Positions 1 through 8,341 of a stretch of 63,215 bases of DNA are shown piece after piece. Numbering within the stretch: the stretch's first letter is position 1; the number at the start of each line of letters is the position of its first letter. Both the position numbers and the translations under genes were made by a program. This DNA comes from an uncultured Bacilli bacterium. GTDB lineage: Bacteria; Bacillota_I; Bacilli_A; RFN20; CAG-631. The notes beneath the pieces were generated by a model. It worked only from the letters and a program-made list of their open reading frames with translations. It ran no database searches and was not told where the DNA came from. The DNA lies in assembly GCA_934202505.1 (NCBI GenBank), contig CAKPXW010000001.1, positions 1 to 63,215 of the forward strand, given 5' to 3'.

Positions 1-1
1 G

Positions 2-77
2 CATAGGATAATCAATTTTGGTAGTTGATATTCTATGCTTTTTATTCTTTTGTCATTCTTAACTTAATGACATTGGG
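2..77. repeat. Left arm of a 76-bp terminal inverted repeat
   Basis: Positions 2-77 read as the exact reverse complement of 63140-63215, and identity stops at 78. The arm holds two hairpins. One is a long imperfect stem at 1-38 (GCATAG at one end, CTATGC at the other, with ATCAA/TTGAT inside) followed by a T-rich run. The other is a perfect 7-bp stem TGTCATT/AATGACA at about 50-71. No protein is encoded. It may be part of a longer dispersed or invertible repeat at which the contig ends; its identity is unknown. Confidence 0.93.
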
Positions 78-99
78 ATCTCGGTCCCTTTTATTTTTG
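75..99 (+). terminator. Terminator-like hairpin reading inward from the left end
   Basis: GGGAT (75-79) pairs with GTCCC (84-88, one G.T pair) around a 4-nt loop and is followed by a T-rich tract. It would stop transcription entering from left of the window. It overlaps the last codons of the minus-strand HAD gene. The stem is short, so confidence is moderate. Confidence 0.5.
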
Positions 100-894
100 T
101 TTAATTAAATTTAATTTACATAAGGCATAATAAATACCATCATCATTATTACTTAAAGTAATATTTTTATATTTTTCTTTTAATTCTTTAGGAGAGTTAT
201 CCATTAAATAACTTTCATTGACTACATCTAACATATCAACATCATTGTAATTATCTCCAAAAGCAATAGAAGAGGAAATATCTATATTTAAATATTCGCA
301 CATTCTTTTAACGCCAATTCCTTTATTGTTAAATTTTGGCATCACTTCAATTAAAATATTTGAGGATTTAACTATATTATGATTTGGAAATCTTTGTTTT
401 AAAATTTGTAAATATTTATCTGAATTTTCTTCTTTAGACATACATAAAATTTTGTTAATTGGTAAATGACCATCAAATGAATTTATGTCTCCTTGTTTTG
501 CTAAATAATTAATTAAAAATTCTTCTCTTTTGATGGCTTCATTTTGAACATTTTTACAAATCCATTTATCAATATCATAAAGATTCCATACCAAATCTAA
601 TTTTTCATTTTCTATATAATCAATTATTTTTTTTGCTTCTTCTTTTAAAAATCCTTTATTAAATAAGACTTCTCCTTTTTTATTTATTATAACTCCACCA
701 CCATAACATATAATGTTACAATTAAAACTATATTTTTTTAAAATTGGCATAATACCAAAATTTGGTCTTGAAGAAACAATCACGAATTCAATATTATTTT
801 TTTGTAATTCATTAATCGCATATAAAGTTTTAGGAGTGATTTCTTTATTATCATTTAATAATGTTCCATCAATATCACTAAACACTATTTTCAT
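91..894 (-). CDS. Cof-type HAD-superfamily phosphatase
   Basis: This 267-residue protein starts with the HAD motif I (FSDIDGTLL, nucleophile Asp7 and general acid Asp9). Near the C-terminus it has the motif IV sequence GDNYNDVDML. The length and the central alpha/beta cap fit the Cof/YidA (subclass IIB) sugar-phosphate or flavin-phosphate phosphatases. The gene starts 1 nt after the stop of surE and is probably the last gene of an RDD-surE-HAD operon read leftward. The substrate cannot be told; members of this family are promiscuous phosphatases. The reading frame looks intact. Confidence 0.88.
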   Translation of the reverse strand: MKIVFSDIDGTLLNDNKEITPKTLYAINELQKNNIEFVIVSSRPNFGIMPILKKYSFNCNIICYGGGVIINKKGEVLFNKGFLKEEAKKIIDYIENEKLDLVWNLYDIDKWICKNVQNEAIKREEFLINYLAKQGDINSFDGHLPINKILCMSKEENSDKYLQILKQRFPNHNIVKSSNILIEVMPKFNNKGIGVKRMCEYLNIDISSSIAFGDNYNDVDMLDVVNESYLMDNSPKELKEKYKNITLSNNDDGIYYALCKLNLIKQK

Positions 895-895
895 T

Positions 896-1627
896 TTACT
901 TACACTTTCTTATAAGTTTGTTATAATGTTCATTACGAAATGGAACTAACCCTATTGGCGTAATTGATATATAGCCATTATATACTGCACTTACATCATA
1001 TTCATCATTGTCTGTTATATCATCATGTACTCTATGGAAATCATAAAAATCTGTTTTTTCATCATATCCTAATATTTCATAATAGGTATGTCTTCTATAT
1101 AATTTGGTAATTTTTATTCCTTTTGGTTTTTCAAATTTTGGATCATTAAAATTCACACATAGATAATATTTTGTAGAAAGTAATTTATTTTCTAGCACAT
1201 AATCTAAAGTGCTTTTTAAACTTTGTTCAATTTGCCAAGGCTTTTCAAATTTTTCAGCAGAAAAAGCAATAGCTTTATTGCCAAAAATCAAAGATTGAAA
1301 ACAAGCACCACATGTACCTGAATACATTGTATCTAAAGAAAGATTAAATCCATTATTACAACCTGAAACGACAAAATCAAATTTAATATTAGCAAATACA
1401 ACTGAAGCAAATTGCATACAATCAACTGGTGTGCCTTCAACAATATATGTGCATTCATCTATCTTATGTGCAACAAGTCCTTTAAAAGATGTTAATCCAC
1501 AGCCCATACCACTTTTAACACTACTTGGAGCAACCATATAGACTTTACCATATTGCTCTAATACTTTTTTTACACTTTGAATACCAATTGCTTGATATCC
1601 ATCATCATTCGTAAGTAATATATTCAT
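896..1627 (-). CDS. surE: 5'/3'-nucleotidase SurE
   Basis: The 243-aa product begins with the SurE signature ILLTNDDG, in which Asp8 and Asp9 bind the divalent metal. Downstream are the conserved VAPSS loop and an SGCNNGFN segment with the metal-binding Asn. SurE proteins are cytosolic phosphatases that release phosphate from nucleoside monophosphates and some other phosphoesters. The ATG overlaps the TAA of the upstream RDD gene by one base (TAATG), so the two are probably translationally coupled. The HAD phosphatase follows after 1 nt, giving a small phosphatase operon. Confidence 0.93.
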   Translation of the reverse strand: MNILLTNDDGYQAIGIQSVKKVLEQYGKVYMVAPSSVKSGMGCGLTSFKGLVAHKIDECTYIVEGTPVDCMQFASVVFANIKFDFVVSGCNNGFNLSLDTMYSGTCGACFQSLIFGNKAIAFSAEKFEKPWQIEQSLKSTLDYVLENKLLSTKYYLCVNFNDPKFEKPKGIKITKLYRRHTYYEILGYDEKTDFYDFHRVHDDITDNDEYDVSAVYNGYISITPIGLVPFRNEHYNKLIRKCK

Positions 1628-2550
1628 TATTTTTCTCCATTCATTGCTTTTAAAATTTCAAATCCATCAGTTCTTTTTTTATTAATAACATATGTTGATG
1701 ATAAATAATCATGTGGTCCACTATTTGTTTTAGTGAAGCAAATCATAAACATAGTGACAAAAAGTGGAATAAATGCTCCATAACTTAATTTTATATATAA
1801 TATAAAAGGTAAACATACATTTATAGTAATCAATACTAATGCTCTTAAGACAATTTGTGATTTTTTTACAGCTGTATTATCTTTAGATAATAAGCATATT
1901 TTAAAAATGATTTGTCCTATTGTTTCTCCTTCTTTCCTACATAATGGAATAATCATATAGAAAAATATTGAAGAAATAAGTGCTGATAATAGTAAGCTAA
2001 AAAGTAAAATATAAAATGATTTTTTCGAACTAGTAACATATTCTGGTGTATCATTTAAAAAATCAAGAGCTTTTTCATATTGATTAATATAAAACTGTTG
2101 TACATCACTATCTTTATTGTCATTTTTCAATACGTATTGATTATTTTCATTTAATTTAAACAATCCAGAATCTATTTTACTTTGTGTATATTGTTGCATT
2201 TTTTCATATTCAATAGCATCTTCATTGGTAGAATAATAATTTGTTATTACCATTTCATAAGTATCTGCATTGTATTCAATTTTTTCAAAAGAATTTCCAT
2301 TTTTTTGATATAAGTTAGATTCTTCAAGAATTGTATGAGCTGTATCAAGATACTTATAATAGCCTAATGGTTTAAATAAAGTTATTTGTATTAAAAGTTC
2401 TAACCCAAAAGCAACTATAATAATTAATAATACATCAATAATTCCTGCACCAAATCTACTAAACAAATAAGGACGGGGTGTTGTTTTTTTCTTTTCTTTT
2501 TTTATAATTTCTTTATCTATTTGTTCCATTAAACAATCTTCTTTTTTCAT
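1627..2550 (-). CDS. RDD-family membrane protein
   Basis: I take the ATG at 2550 (307 aa) because AGAGGT lies just upstream; an in-frame ATG at 2607 gives 19 more lysine-rich residues without a good ribosome binding site. The first membrane helix begins with RFGAGIIDVLL, the Arg/Asp pattern that defines RDD proteins. A long hydrophilic, probably extracellular insert of about 110 residues follows. The C-terminal half has two or three more helices and the typical GxTIGQxxFK segment. RDD proteins are poorly understood; some are proposed transporters. It is first in the operon with surE and a HAD phosphatase. Confidence 0.78.
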   Translation of the reverse strand: MKKEDCLMEQIDKEIIKKEKKKTTPRPYLFSRFGAGIIDVLLIIIVAFGLELLIQITLFKPLGYYKYLDTAHTILEESNLYQKNGNSFEKIEYNADTYEMVITNYYSTNEDAIEYEKMQQYTQSKIDSGLFKLNENNQYVLKNDNKDSDVQQFYINQYEKALDFLNDTPEYVTSSKKSFYILLFSLLLSALISSIFFYMIIPLCRKEGETIGQIIFKICLLSKDNTAVKKSQIVLRALVLITINVCLPFILYIKLSYGAFIPLFVTMFMICFTKTNSGPHDYLSSTYVINKKRTDGFEILKAMNGEK

Positions 2551-2622
2551 AGTTACCTCTTTATATTTTTTTTCTTTAATATTAACATTTTTTTTCTTTA
2601 TTTTCAATGAATAAAAAAGACG

Positions 2623-2644
2623 TTATTATTCTAAAGAATAATAA
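2623..2644. repeat. 9-bp perfect AT-rich inverted repeat
   Basis: TTATTATTC at 2623-2631 is mirrored by GAATAATAA at 2636-2644 around a 4-nt TAAA loop. It lies between the terminator of the ABC importer operon and the start of the RDD gene. It may be an operator for the RDD-surE-HAD operon or an accessory part of the terminator. Confidence 0.5.
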
Positions 2645-2670
2645 AAGGTTCCCATTTTAAAGAGAACCTT
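2645..2670 (-). terminator. Terminator of the ABC importer operon
   Basis: AAGGTTC (2645-2651) pairs with GAACCTT (2664-2670). In the minus direction the stem is followed by T-rich sequence. It sits a few bases after the stop of the ATP-binding subunit gene. Confidence 0.75.
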
Positions 2671-2676
2671 ATTTTA

Positions 2677-3789
2677 TTATTTTACTTTAATTGACCCCAT
2701 TGCAATATTCTTTTTTGTTTCTTTGTCAAACAAAATAATATTTTTGCTAACAATGTCAAACTTAATTTCTTCATCAACAGAATAGTCAATTGAACCAAAT
2801 ACAACTGAAGAAAGAATTTCATCATTTACTTTAATTTTTACAGTTGTTTCCATACCTGCAGGAAGCGTTGAGTAAGCAAGTCCATCAATTTTTCCATTTT
2901 CACTAATTGGTAAAAATTCAGGACGTATTCCTAATATAACATCTTCATTATTAAGTTCTATATCATTATCACTTTCAAATATTGCTTTAACACCTAATAG
3001 TTCAATTTCCACTTGATTATTTGCTACTTTGTGTGCTGTTGCATGAATGAAATTCATTGTTGGATTACCAACGAAGTCAGCTACAAATAAATTTGCTGGG
3101 CGATTATAAACTACAAGTGGTGGATCATATTGTTGTAAAACACCAGTTTCAATTAAGCAAATTCTTGTCGCTAATGTCATAGCTTCAAGTTGATCATGAG
3201 TTACATATACAAATGTACTATTTGTATCAGAATGTAAACGTTTTAATTCAGTTCTCATTTCTCCACGTAATTTTGCATCCAAATTTGATAATGGTTCATC
3301 CATAAACAATACTTTTGGTTGTGGAGCTAATGTTCTTGCAATAGCAACTCTTTGTTGTTGCCCTCCTGATAATTCAGCTGGATAACGATCTTTAAATTGT
3401 TCAATCTTTAGCATTTTCATTACTTCTTGAACACGATCTTTAATTTTTTCTTTAGGCCATTTTAAATTTTCAAGTCCAAATGCAATATTTTTATAAACTG
3501 TCATATGTGGCCATAAAGCATAGTTTTGGAATAAAAATCCAATATCTCTTTTTGCTGGCGAAATATTAATTCCTTTTTCTGAATCAAAAACAACAGTATC
3601 ACCAATAATTATTTTTCCTTCAGTAGGTGTTTCAAGACCGGCAATCATTCTTAAAGTAGTAGTTTTTCCACAGCCAGAAGGCCCAAGTAATGTAATGAAC
3701 TCTCTATCTTCAATAACCATATTTAAGTGATCTACACCAACGAAGTTTCCCCAACGTTTTGAAACGTTAATTAGTTCTATTCTAGGCAT
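2677..3789 (-). CDS. ABC transporter ATP-binding protein, iron/polyamine importer type
   Basis: The 370-aa protein has Walker A GPSGCGKTT at residues 36-44, a Q-loop Gln at 88, the signature LSGGQQQ at 140-146, Walker B VLFMDEP at 160-166 and the switch His198. The last ~130 residues form a TOBE-type regulatory domain. This is the CUT1/FbpC/PotA architecture of importer ATPases. It is the last gene of a three-gene set with a fused two-domain permease (3 nt upstream) and a lipoprotein receptor. The permease form resembles Fe(III) and thiamine/polyamine systems; the true substrate is not visible. Confidence 0.88.
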   Translation of the reverse strand: MPRIELINVSKRWGNFVGVDHLNMVIEDREFITLLGPSGCGKTTTLRMIAGLETPTEGKIIIGDTVVFDSEKGINISPAKRDIGFLFQNYALWPHMTVYKNIAFGLENLKWPKEKIKDRVQEVMKMLKIEQFKDRYPAELSGGQQQRVAIARTLAPQPKVLFMDEPLSNLDAKLRGEMRTELKRLHSDTNSTFVYVTHDQLEAMTLATRICLIETGVLQQYDPPLVVYNRPANLFVADFVGNPTMNFIHATAHKVANNQVEIELLGVKAIFESDNDIELNNEDVILGIRPEFLPISENGKIDGLAYSTLPAGMETTVKIKVNDEILSSVVFGSIDYSVDEEIKFDIVSKNIILFDKETKKNIAMGSIKVK

Positions 3790-3792
3790 ATT

Positions 3793-5706
3793 TTATCCTC
3801 CAATACCTTTATCAATTGATGCTCCAGTTAGTTTATTAACAAGGAAGTTAATTCCAATAACAAACACAACTATTAATAAGTTAATACCATTTGAAATTTG
3901 AGAAGCACCATTTCTTGTGTAATATTCCATTACGTTTGTTGCTAATGTAAAACTTGAAGTAACTAATATAAACAATGTGTATTCTCTCATACAAGATATA
4001 AATGGAAGCAAATATCCACTTATAAAACTTGATTTTTGAATTGGGAAAAGAATTTTAACCATTCTCTTTGGCCAAGAGCAACCAGTAATAATTGCTGCTT
4101 CTTCAATTTCACCTGATAATTGTAGCATCGCATTTGTACCACTTCTTGATGCAAATGGTAAGAACTTAATTCCACCAACAATAATACAAATACCAATAGC
4201 GGACCATTCAGATAAAGTAGTAGATACGTCAAGGAAACTAAATGTTTCTGTTTTAATTAAAGCAAAGAATACTGCACTGAAGCTTAATGCTGGAATTAAG
4301 TAAGGAAGGAATGCCATACTTGATACTAAGTTTGCAAATCTACTACGACGATTTTTACTTACAGCATATCCAATTAAAATTCCACATGTACCACAAATTA
4401 ATGAAACAATAATAGAAATAAATACACTTCTTCCAAAAGCAGCCATAACTGTTTTATTGAAGAAAATACCTTTTGTAGATAAATCTCTTGATTCAAGGAA
4501 TTTATCATCAATTGTATCTTTTCTACTAAACCAATATTTCATAGTAATAGTCTTTATACTTCCTGGAGTTTCTTCTAAACTTTCAAGAATAAATGTTATT
4601 AAAGGTACAATAGCAAAAAATGTAACTAAAACACAAATGATTACTGCAATTGCATATTTTGCTTTCTTTAAATCAATTTTACTAATTTGGCCAGACTTTC
4701 CTGAAACAGTAGTAAAGTTTCTTCTACTTTTTGTAAACCAGTTATTTAATGTCAAAATTAATATACTAAATATTAATAATATTGTAGCAATTACATAGCC
4801 TTCTCCTTGTTTTCCTGCAGCAAGTGTACTTCTCATAGTAATAGAAATAAAATACTGAGGATTTGTTTTACATAAGAAAGCAGGTACTGTATAACTAGAT
4901 ATTGAACTAGCAAAAACTAATAAAATTGTAGATATCATTGCTGGAGCAACGATAGGTAATGTAATCTTTCTAATAATTTTAAATCTTGAGGCTTTTAAGA
5001 TTGTAGCTGCTTCTTCTAAGTTAGCATCCATGTTTCTTAAAATACCACCAATTAAAATGTAAGCAAATGGAGCATAGTGAATTCCCATAACTACTGCTGT
5101 TGGGAAAAATCCATATACCATCCATTCTGGTGCACATATTCCTGTTAAAGATTCCAATAAACCTATACCAGGAGAAGCATCTACACCACTATTTTTAAAG
5201 AAGTTTTCCCAGAACATAGCAATAGACCATGATGGCATAATATATGGGAAAACAAATACTGTTGAAATAAATTTCTTAAATGGAATATTTGTTCTTGTAA
5301 TTAAAAATGCAAGAAGTCCACCTGCAAATACAGCAATTAAACAAGCAACCAAAGCCATTAATACAGAACGTCCTAATGGAGCCCAAAAGAATTGTGATGA
5401 ATATCCTTCTGTTTTATTATTAAATAGCAGTGATGGCCATTGTAAGAAAGTAAAATCTCCTTTCTTTAATTGTGTATCCCATATTTCATTAATATTTTTT
5501 GCTTCAGAACGAGTATGTACTGTTAATGAGTCAAATATCATTGATATTAATGGATAAATAACTCCTGCAGCTAAAACAATAAAAAATATTACTAAAATTA
5601 TATTGGATGGCTTAGAGAAAAATGCTTTTAATTTATTACCAAATTTTTTTAAGAAATCTTTTGAATCGTTTTTGGCTTTTGTAGCCACATTATCAACTTT
5701 TGTCAT
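3793..5706 (-). CDS. Fused two-domain ABC importer permease (FbpB/AfuB-like)
   Basis: The 637-aa protein has about 12 hydrophobic segments in two homologous halves. Each half holds the EAA loop typical of binding-protein-dependent permeases: LEEAATILKASRFKIIRKI near residue 230, and an EIEEAAIITGC segment near 550. Two BPD_transp_1 domains fused in one chain is usual for ferric-iron (FbpB) transporters. It would form the whole membrane channel and work with the ATPase downstream and the lipoprotein upstream. The start has a normal AGGAG site. Substrate assignment to iron is family inference only; the promoter carries a sugar-type cre site. Confidence 0.85.
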   Translation of the reverse strand: MTKVDNVATKAKNDSKDFLKKFGNKLKAFFSKPSNIILVIFFIVLAAGVIYPLISMIFDSLTVHTRSEAKNINEIWDTQLKKGDFTFLQWPSLLFNNKTEGYSSQFFWAPLGRSVLMALVACLIAVFAGGLLAFLITRTNIPFKKFISTVFVFPYIMPSWSIAMFWENFFKNSGVDASPGIGLLESLTGICAPEWMVYGFFPTAVVMGIHYAPFAYILIGGILRNMDANLEEAATILKASRFKIIRKITLPIVAPAMISTILLVFASSISSYTVPAFLCKTNPQYFISITMRSTLAAGKQGEGYVIATILLIFSILILTLNNWFTKSRRNFTTVSGKSGQISKIDLKKAKYAIAVIICVLVTFFAIVPLITFILESLEETPGSIKTITMKYWFSRKDTIDDKFLESRDLSTKGIFFNKTVMAAFGRSVFISIIVSLICGTCGILIGYAVSKNRRSRFANLVSSMAFLPYLIPALSFSAVFFALIKTETFSFLDVSTTLSEWSAIGICIIVGGIKFLPFASRSGTNAMLQLSGEIEEAAIITGCSWPKRMVKILFPIQKSSFISGYLLPFISCMREYTLFILVTSSFTLATNVMEYYTRNGASQISNGINLLIVVFVIGINFLVNKLTGASIDKGIGG

Positions 5707-5802
5707 TTCATTTCTCCTAAAATCCGTATTTATAATTTAGAAATGGGGGAGTTTTATCTCCCCCAATAAAAACTAATTAATATAATTATTAACTACACTA
5801 AA

Positions 5803-7149
5803 CTAAGCCTTTGTATTCTTACTTACTAAAGCTAAAATCTTATTAACTTGAGAAATCTTAATATCTTTTAAATAAGAATAGTTTTCATTAAGTTCTTTTG
5901 CTTTATGAGTATCTCTATCCCAATCGCCTTTAGCATAAGTAATGCTGTTTGATGCTGGGAAATAGTAACCATATTGATTAACTGCAGTTGTTCCAGTTGT
6001 ACCATCAGCTGCTGGAAGTTTTGAATTATAAACTGCTGCAGAATAGCAATCTAATGTTAATAAGTTTCTTGCATATAAACAAGCTGTATAAGGATGTTTT
6101 GCATTATTAACGATTTGTGAACACATAGTATACATGAATCCATTAAATCCATTAATTTCCCAATCCCATTTAACTGTTGACATAGCATTAATATTCTTTT
6201 CATTATCTTCAATTGTGCCATTGCCATCTAAGTCAACATCATAGTTCTTGCCTACTGCATCTTTCATTTTTGCAAATGCACCATAGTAAACATAACCAGC
6301 TGCCCAGTCATCTTTTAATTGAGTTTCTTTCATAGCTGTACCATCTGATGAATGCCATCTTGAAATGTTAGCGATGAATTCTTCTACCCATTGTTGACCA
6401 GCTGAAGAATATTTATCAGATGACCAATCTTTTTTATAGTAATCTTTATAAGCTTTTTCAATTCTAGCTTGATTTGCAGGATCTTCACAGCTTAATAAGA
6501 AAGACATGTTAATTTGTTCAGTAGTTGGAGTTTGGAAAGATACTTTTCCTAAATGATCAGCATCCTTTTCTGATCCAGCAAGTTGCCAAATGTTATATAA
6601 TCTCTTTCCTGTAACATTTTCAAAGTTAGTATTTGTATAGAAAATTTTGTTAAAGTGAACCCCTTTTAATGGTTTTGTATCTTCTTCACTTAAACCGATT
6701 GCTTTCCAATCAGATGGAACAAAGTTGTGTAGTAAATCGCCATCATAGTCTGCAATTGATCTTACATCTTGTACTAATGCAAAATCAGCAAAATAAGATG
6801 TTCCAGCAGTTTCTAATGCTGATAATAATTGGTAATCTTTATAGTCACTCTTACAATAAGCATTGCTCTTGCTTGCATCTTTTGAATCAAATTTAATCCA
6901 ATCATACTTTGAAGCAAAACTTGTTAAACTTGCTTTTAAAAGGGAAGTTAAACCAACTACTTTAAAAGTATCATTTGAATTTTTCATTTCTTCTTTTGAT
7001 TTAGCTTCAAGTTCAGCTAGTGTTAATTTTCCTGCTTCTTCAACAATTTTTGCTGTACCAGTTAATTCATCTTTGTCCTTCTTACATGATGTTACTGTAA
7101 ATACAGAAGCAGCCATTAAAATTGTACTTAAAATGTTAATCTTTTTCAT
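5803..7149 (-). CDS. Extracellular solute-binding lipoprotein of the ABC importer
   Basis: This 448-aa receptor begins with a lipoprotein signal peptide ending in TVTSC (lipid-anchored Cys22) and a charged KKDKDE linker. The rest lacks further membrane segments, as expected for a periplasmic-binding-protein fold tethered outside the membrane. A canonical EF-hand loop, DLDGNGTIEDNE, lies at about residues 306-317 (DNA 6199-6234), with Asp1, Asp3, Asn5, Gly6, Ile8 and Glu12 all correct. Operon position and fused permease suggest an Fe(III)/polyamine-type importer. AGGAGG lies 14 nt before the ATG, a little far. Ligand unknown. Confidence 0.8.
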   Translation of the reverse strand: MKKINILSTILMAASVFTVTSCKKDKDELTGTAKIVEEAGKLTLAELEAKSKEEMKNSNDTFKVVGLTSLLKASLTSFASKYDWIKFDSKDASKSNAYCKSDYKDYQLLSALETAGTSYFADFALVQDVRSIADYDGDLLHNFVPSDWKAIGLSEEDTKPLKGVHFNKIFYTNTNFENVTGKRLYNIWQLAGSEKDADHLGKVSFQTPTTEQINMSFLLSCEDPANQARIEKAYKDYYKKDWSSDKYSSAGQQWVEEFIANISRWHSSDGTAMKETQLKDDWAAGYVYYGAFAKMKDAVGKNYDVDLDGNGTIEDNEKNINAMSTVKWDWEINGFNGFMYTMCSQIVNNAKHPYTACLYARNLLTLDCYSAAVYNSKLPAADGTTGTTAVNQYGYYFPASNSITYAKGDWDRDTHKAKELNENYSYLKDIKISQVNKILALVSKNTKA

Positions 7150-7253
7150 TTTTAATTTTTATTCCTCCTATATTAAAAATTGAAAACAGATAAGAAAAAT
7201 AGAACTAAAGTATTCATGTCTTTATTATTCGCTATTTTCTTAAATCTAGGATT

Positions 7254-7282
7254 ATTATAGAATGAAAGCGCTTTGAACGCAA
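7254..7282 (-). promoter_or_regulatory. Promoter of the ABC importer operon
   Basis: On the minus strand TTGCGT (7277-7282) and a perfect TATAAT (7254-7259) are separated by 17 bp. The spacer contains the cre-like operator, so repressor binding there would block RNA polymerase. Confidence 0.6.
7263..7276. promoter_or_regulatory. cre-like operator (CcpA/LacI-family site)
   Basis: TGAAAGCGCTTTGA matches the catabolite-responsive element consensus (TGWAANCGNTNWCA) except at the penultimate base, and its core AAAGCGCTTT is a perfect palindrome. It lies inside the importer promoter and about 120 bp upstream of the divergent aldolase genes, so it could affect both. CcpA is the likely binder, but another LacI-family repressor is possible. 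Confidence 0.7.
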
Positions 7283-7394
7283 TAAAAAAGTAAAAAAAAA
7301 GTAAAAAAAGTAATTAAAATGTAAAATATATTCTTTTAAATTATATTTTATTTTGCTATATTAATAATTAGAAAACAAAAAAGGAGATAATTAT

Positions 7395-8321
7395 ATGCCA
7401 CTTGTAAATACTAATAAAATATTTAAAGATGCTTATAAAAATCATTATTCAATTGGAGCATTTAATGTTGATAGTATTGCTATGTGTCAAGCTGTAATTC
7501 AAGCTGCTGAAGAATTAAAATCACCTGTTATTGTATCTTTTTCTAAAGGATCAAGGGAATTTGTTCATCCTGGCAATATTAAAGAATTGCTTCTTTGCGT
7601 CACTAAAGATATTACTATCCCATTTGCCATTCATTTGGATCATGGAAAATCTGTAGAACTTTGCAAAGCATGTATTGATGAAGGGTTTACATCAGTTATG
7701 ATTGATGCAAGTGCTTATGATTTTGAAGAAAACATCCGCCAAACTAAAGAAGTCGTTGAATATGCTCATGCACGTGGTGTAAGTGTAGAAGGAGAACTTG
7801 GACCTTTTAAAAATGAGCAAGATGAAAAATATAAACATTTTACAAACCCCCAAAAAGTAAAAGAATTCGTAGAAAGAACTGGAGTTGATAGTCTTGCCGT
7901 ATCTATAGGTACTGGTCATGGAACATGTAAATTTAAAAAAGATGAAACGCCAAATTTAAGATTTGATATTGTAGAAGAAATACAAAATCTTTTACCAGGA
8001 TTTCCACTTGTTTTACATGGATCAAGTAGTATTCCTGAAAAGTATATAAACCAATTCAATAAATATGGTGGAAATATTCATAATACCCAAGGAATTCCTG
8101 AAGAACTATTAAATAAAGCTTCTAAAATGGCTGTCTGTAAGATAAATATCGGAACTGATTTTAGATTAGCTTATGTTGGAGCTTTAAGAAAATCTTTATG
8201 TGAAATAAAAGATAAATATGAGCCAAGAAATTTCCTAGTTCCTGCTAAAGAAGCAGCTTACACACTAGTGAAAGAAAAAATAAGTAATGTTTTCAATAGC
8301 GCATGGCGTGTTAAAAATTAA
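7395..8321 (+). CDS. Class II fructose/tagatose-bisphosphate aldolase, diverged paralogue
   Basis: The 308-aa protein has the class II aldolase landmarks: HLDHG with the catalytic Asp and first zinc His, the ELG glutamate, GHG and LHG histidines as further metal ligands, and KINIGTD for phosphate binding. Compared with its neighbour at 8342 it lacks about five residues after ELG and reads HGSSSIP where the neighbour has HGASSVP. All metal ligands remain, so it is probably active but perhaps with altered specificity. It precedes the second copy by 20 nt and both are likely co-transcribed. Confidence 0.85.
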   Translation: MPLVNTNKIFKDAYKNHYSIGAFNVDSIAMCQAVIQAAEELKSPVIVSFSKGSREFVHPGNIKELLLCVTKDITIPFAIHLDHGKSVELCKACIDEGFTSVMIDASAYDFEENIRQTKEVVEYAHARGVSVEGELGPFKNEQDEKYKHFTNPQKVKEFVERTGVDSLAVSIGTGHGTCKFKKDETPNLRFDIVEEIQNLLPGFPLVLHGSSSIPEKYINQFNKYGGNIHNTQGIPEELLNKASKMAVCKINIGTDFRLAYVGALRKSLCEIKDKYEPRNFLVPAKEAAYTLVKEKISNVFNSAWRVKN

Positions 8322-8341
8322 TATATTAAGGAGGGATTTTT

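Noticed and set aside
60..100. T-box leader fragment (GGGATCTCGGTCCC)
   Set aside because: The T-box core (AGGGTGGNACCGCG) and specifier loop are absent; a short terminator hairpin is sufficient.
6669..7183. Plus-strand frames opposite the solute-binding protein gene
   Set aside because: They are antisense to a convincing lipoprotein gene, lack SDs and look like reverse-frame translations (Leu/His-rich).
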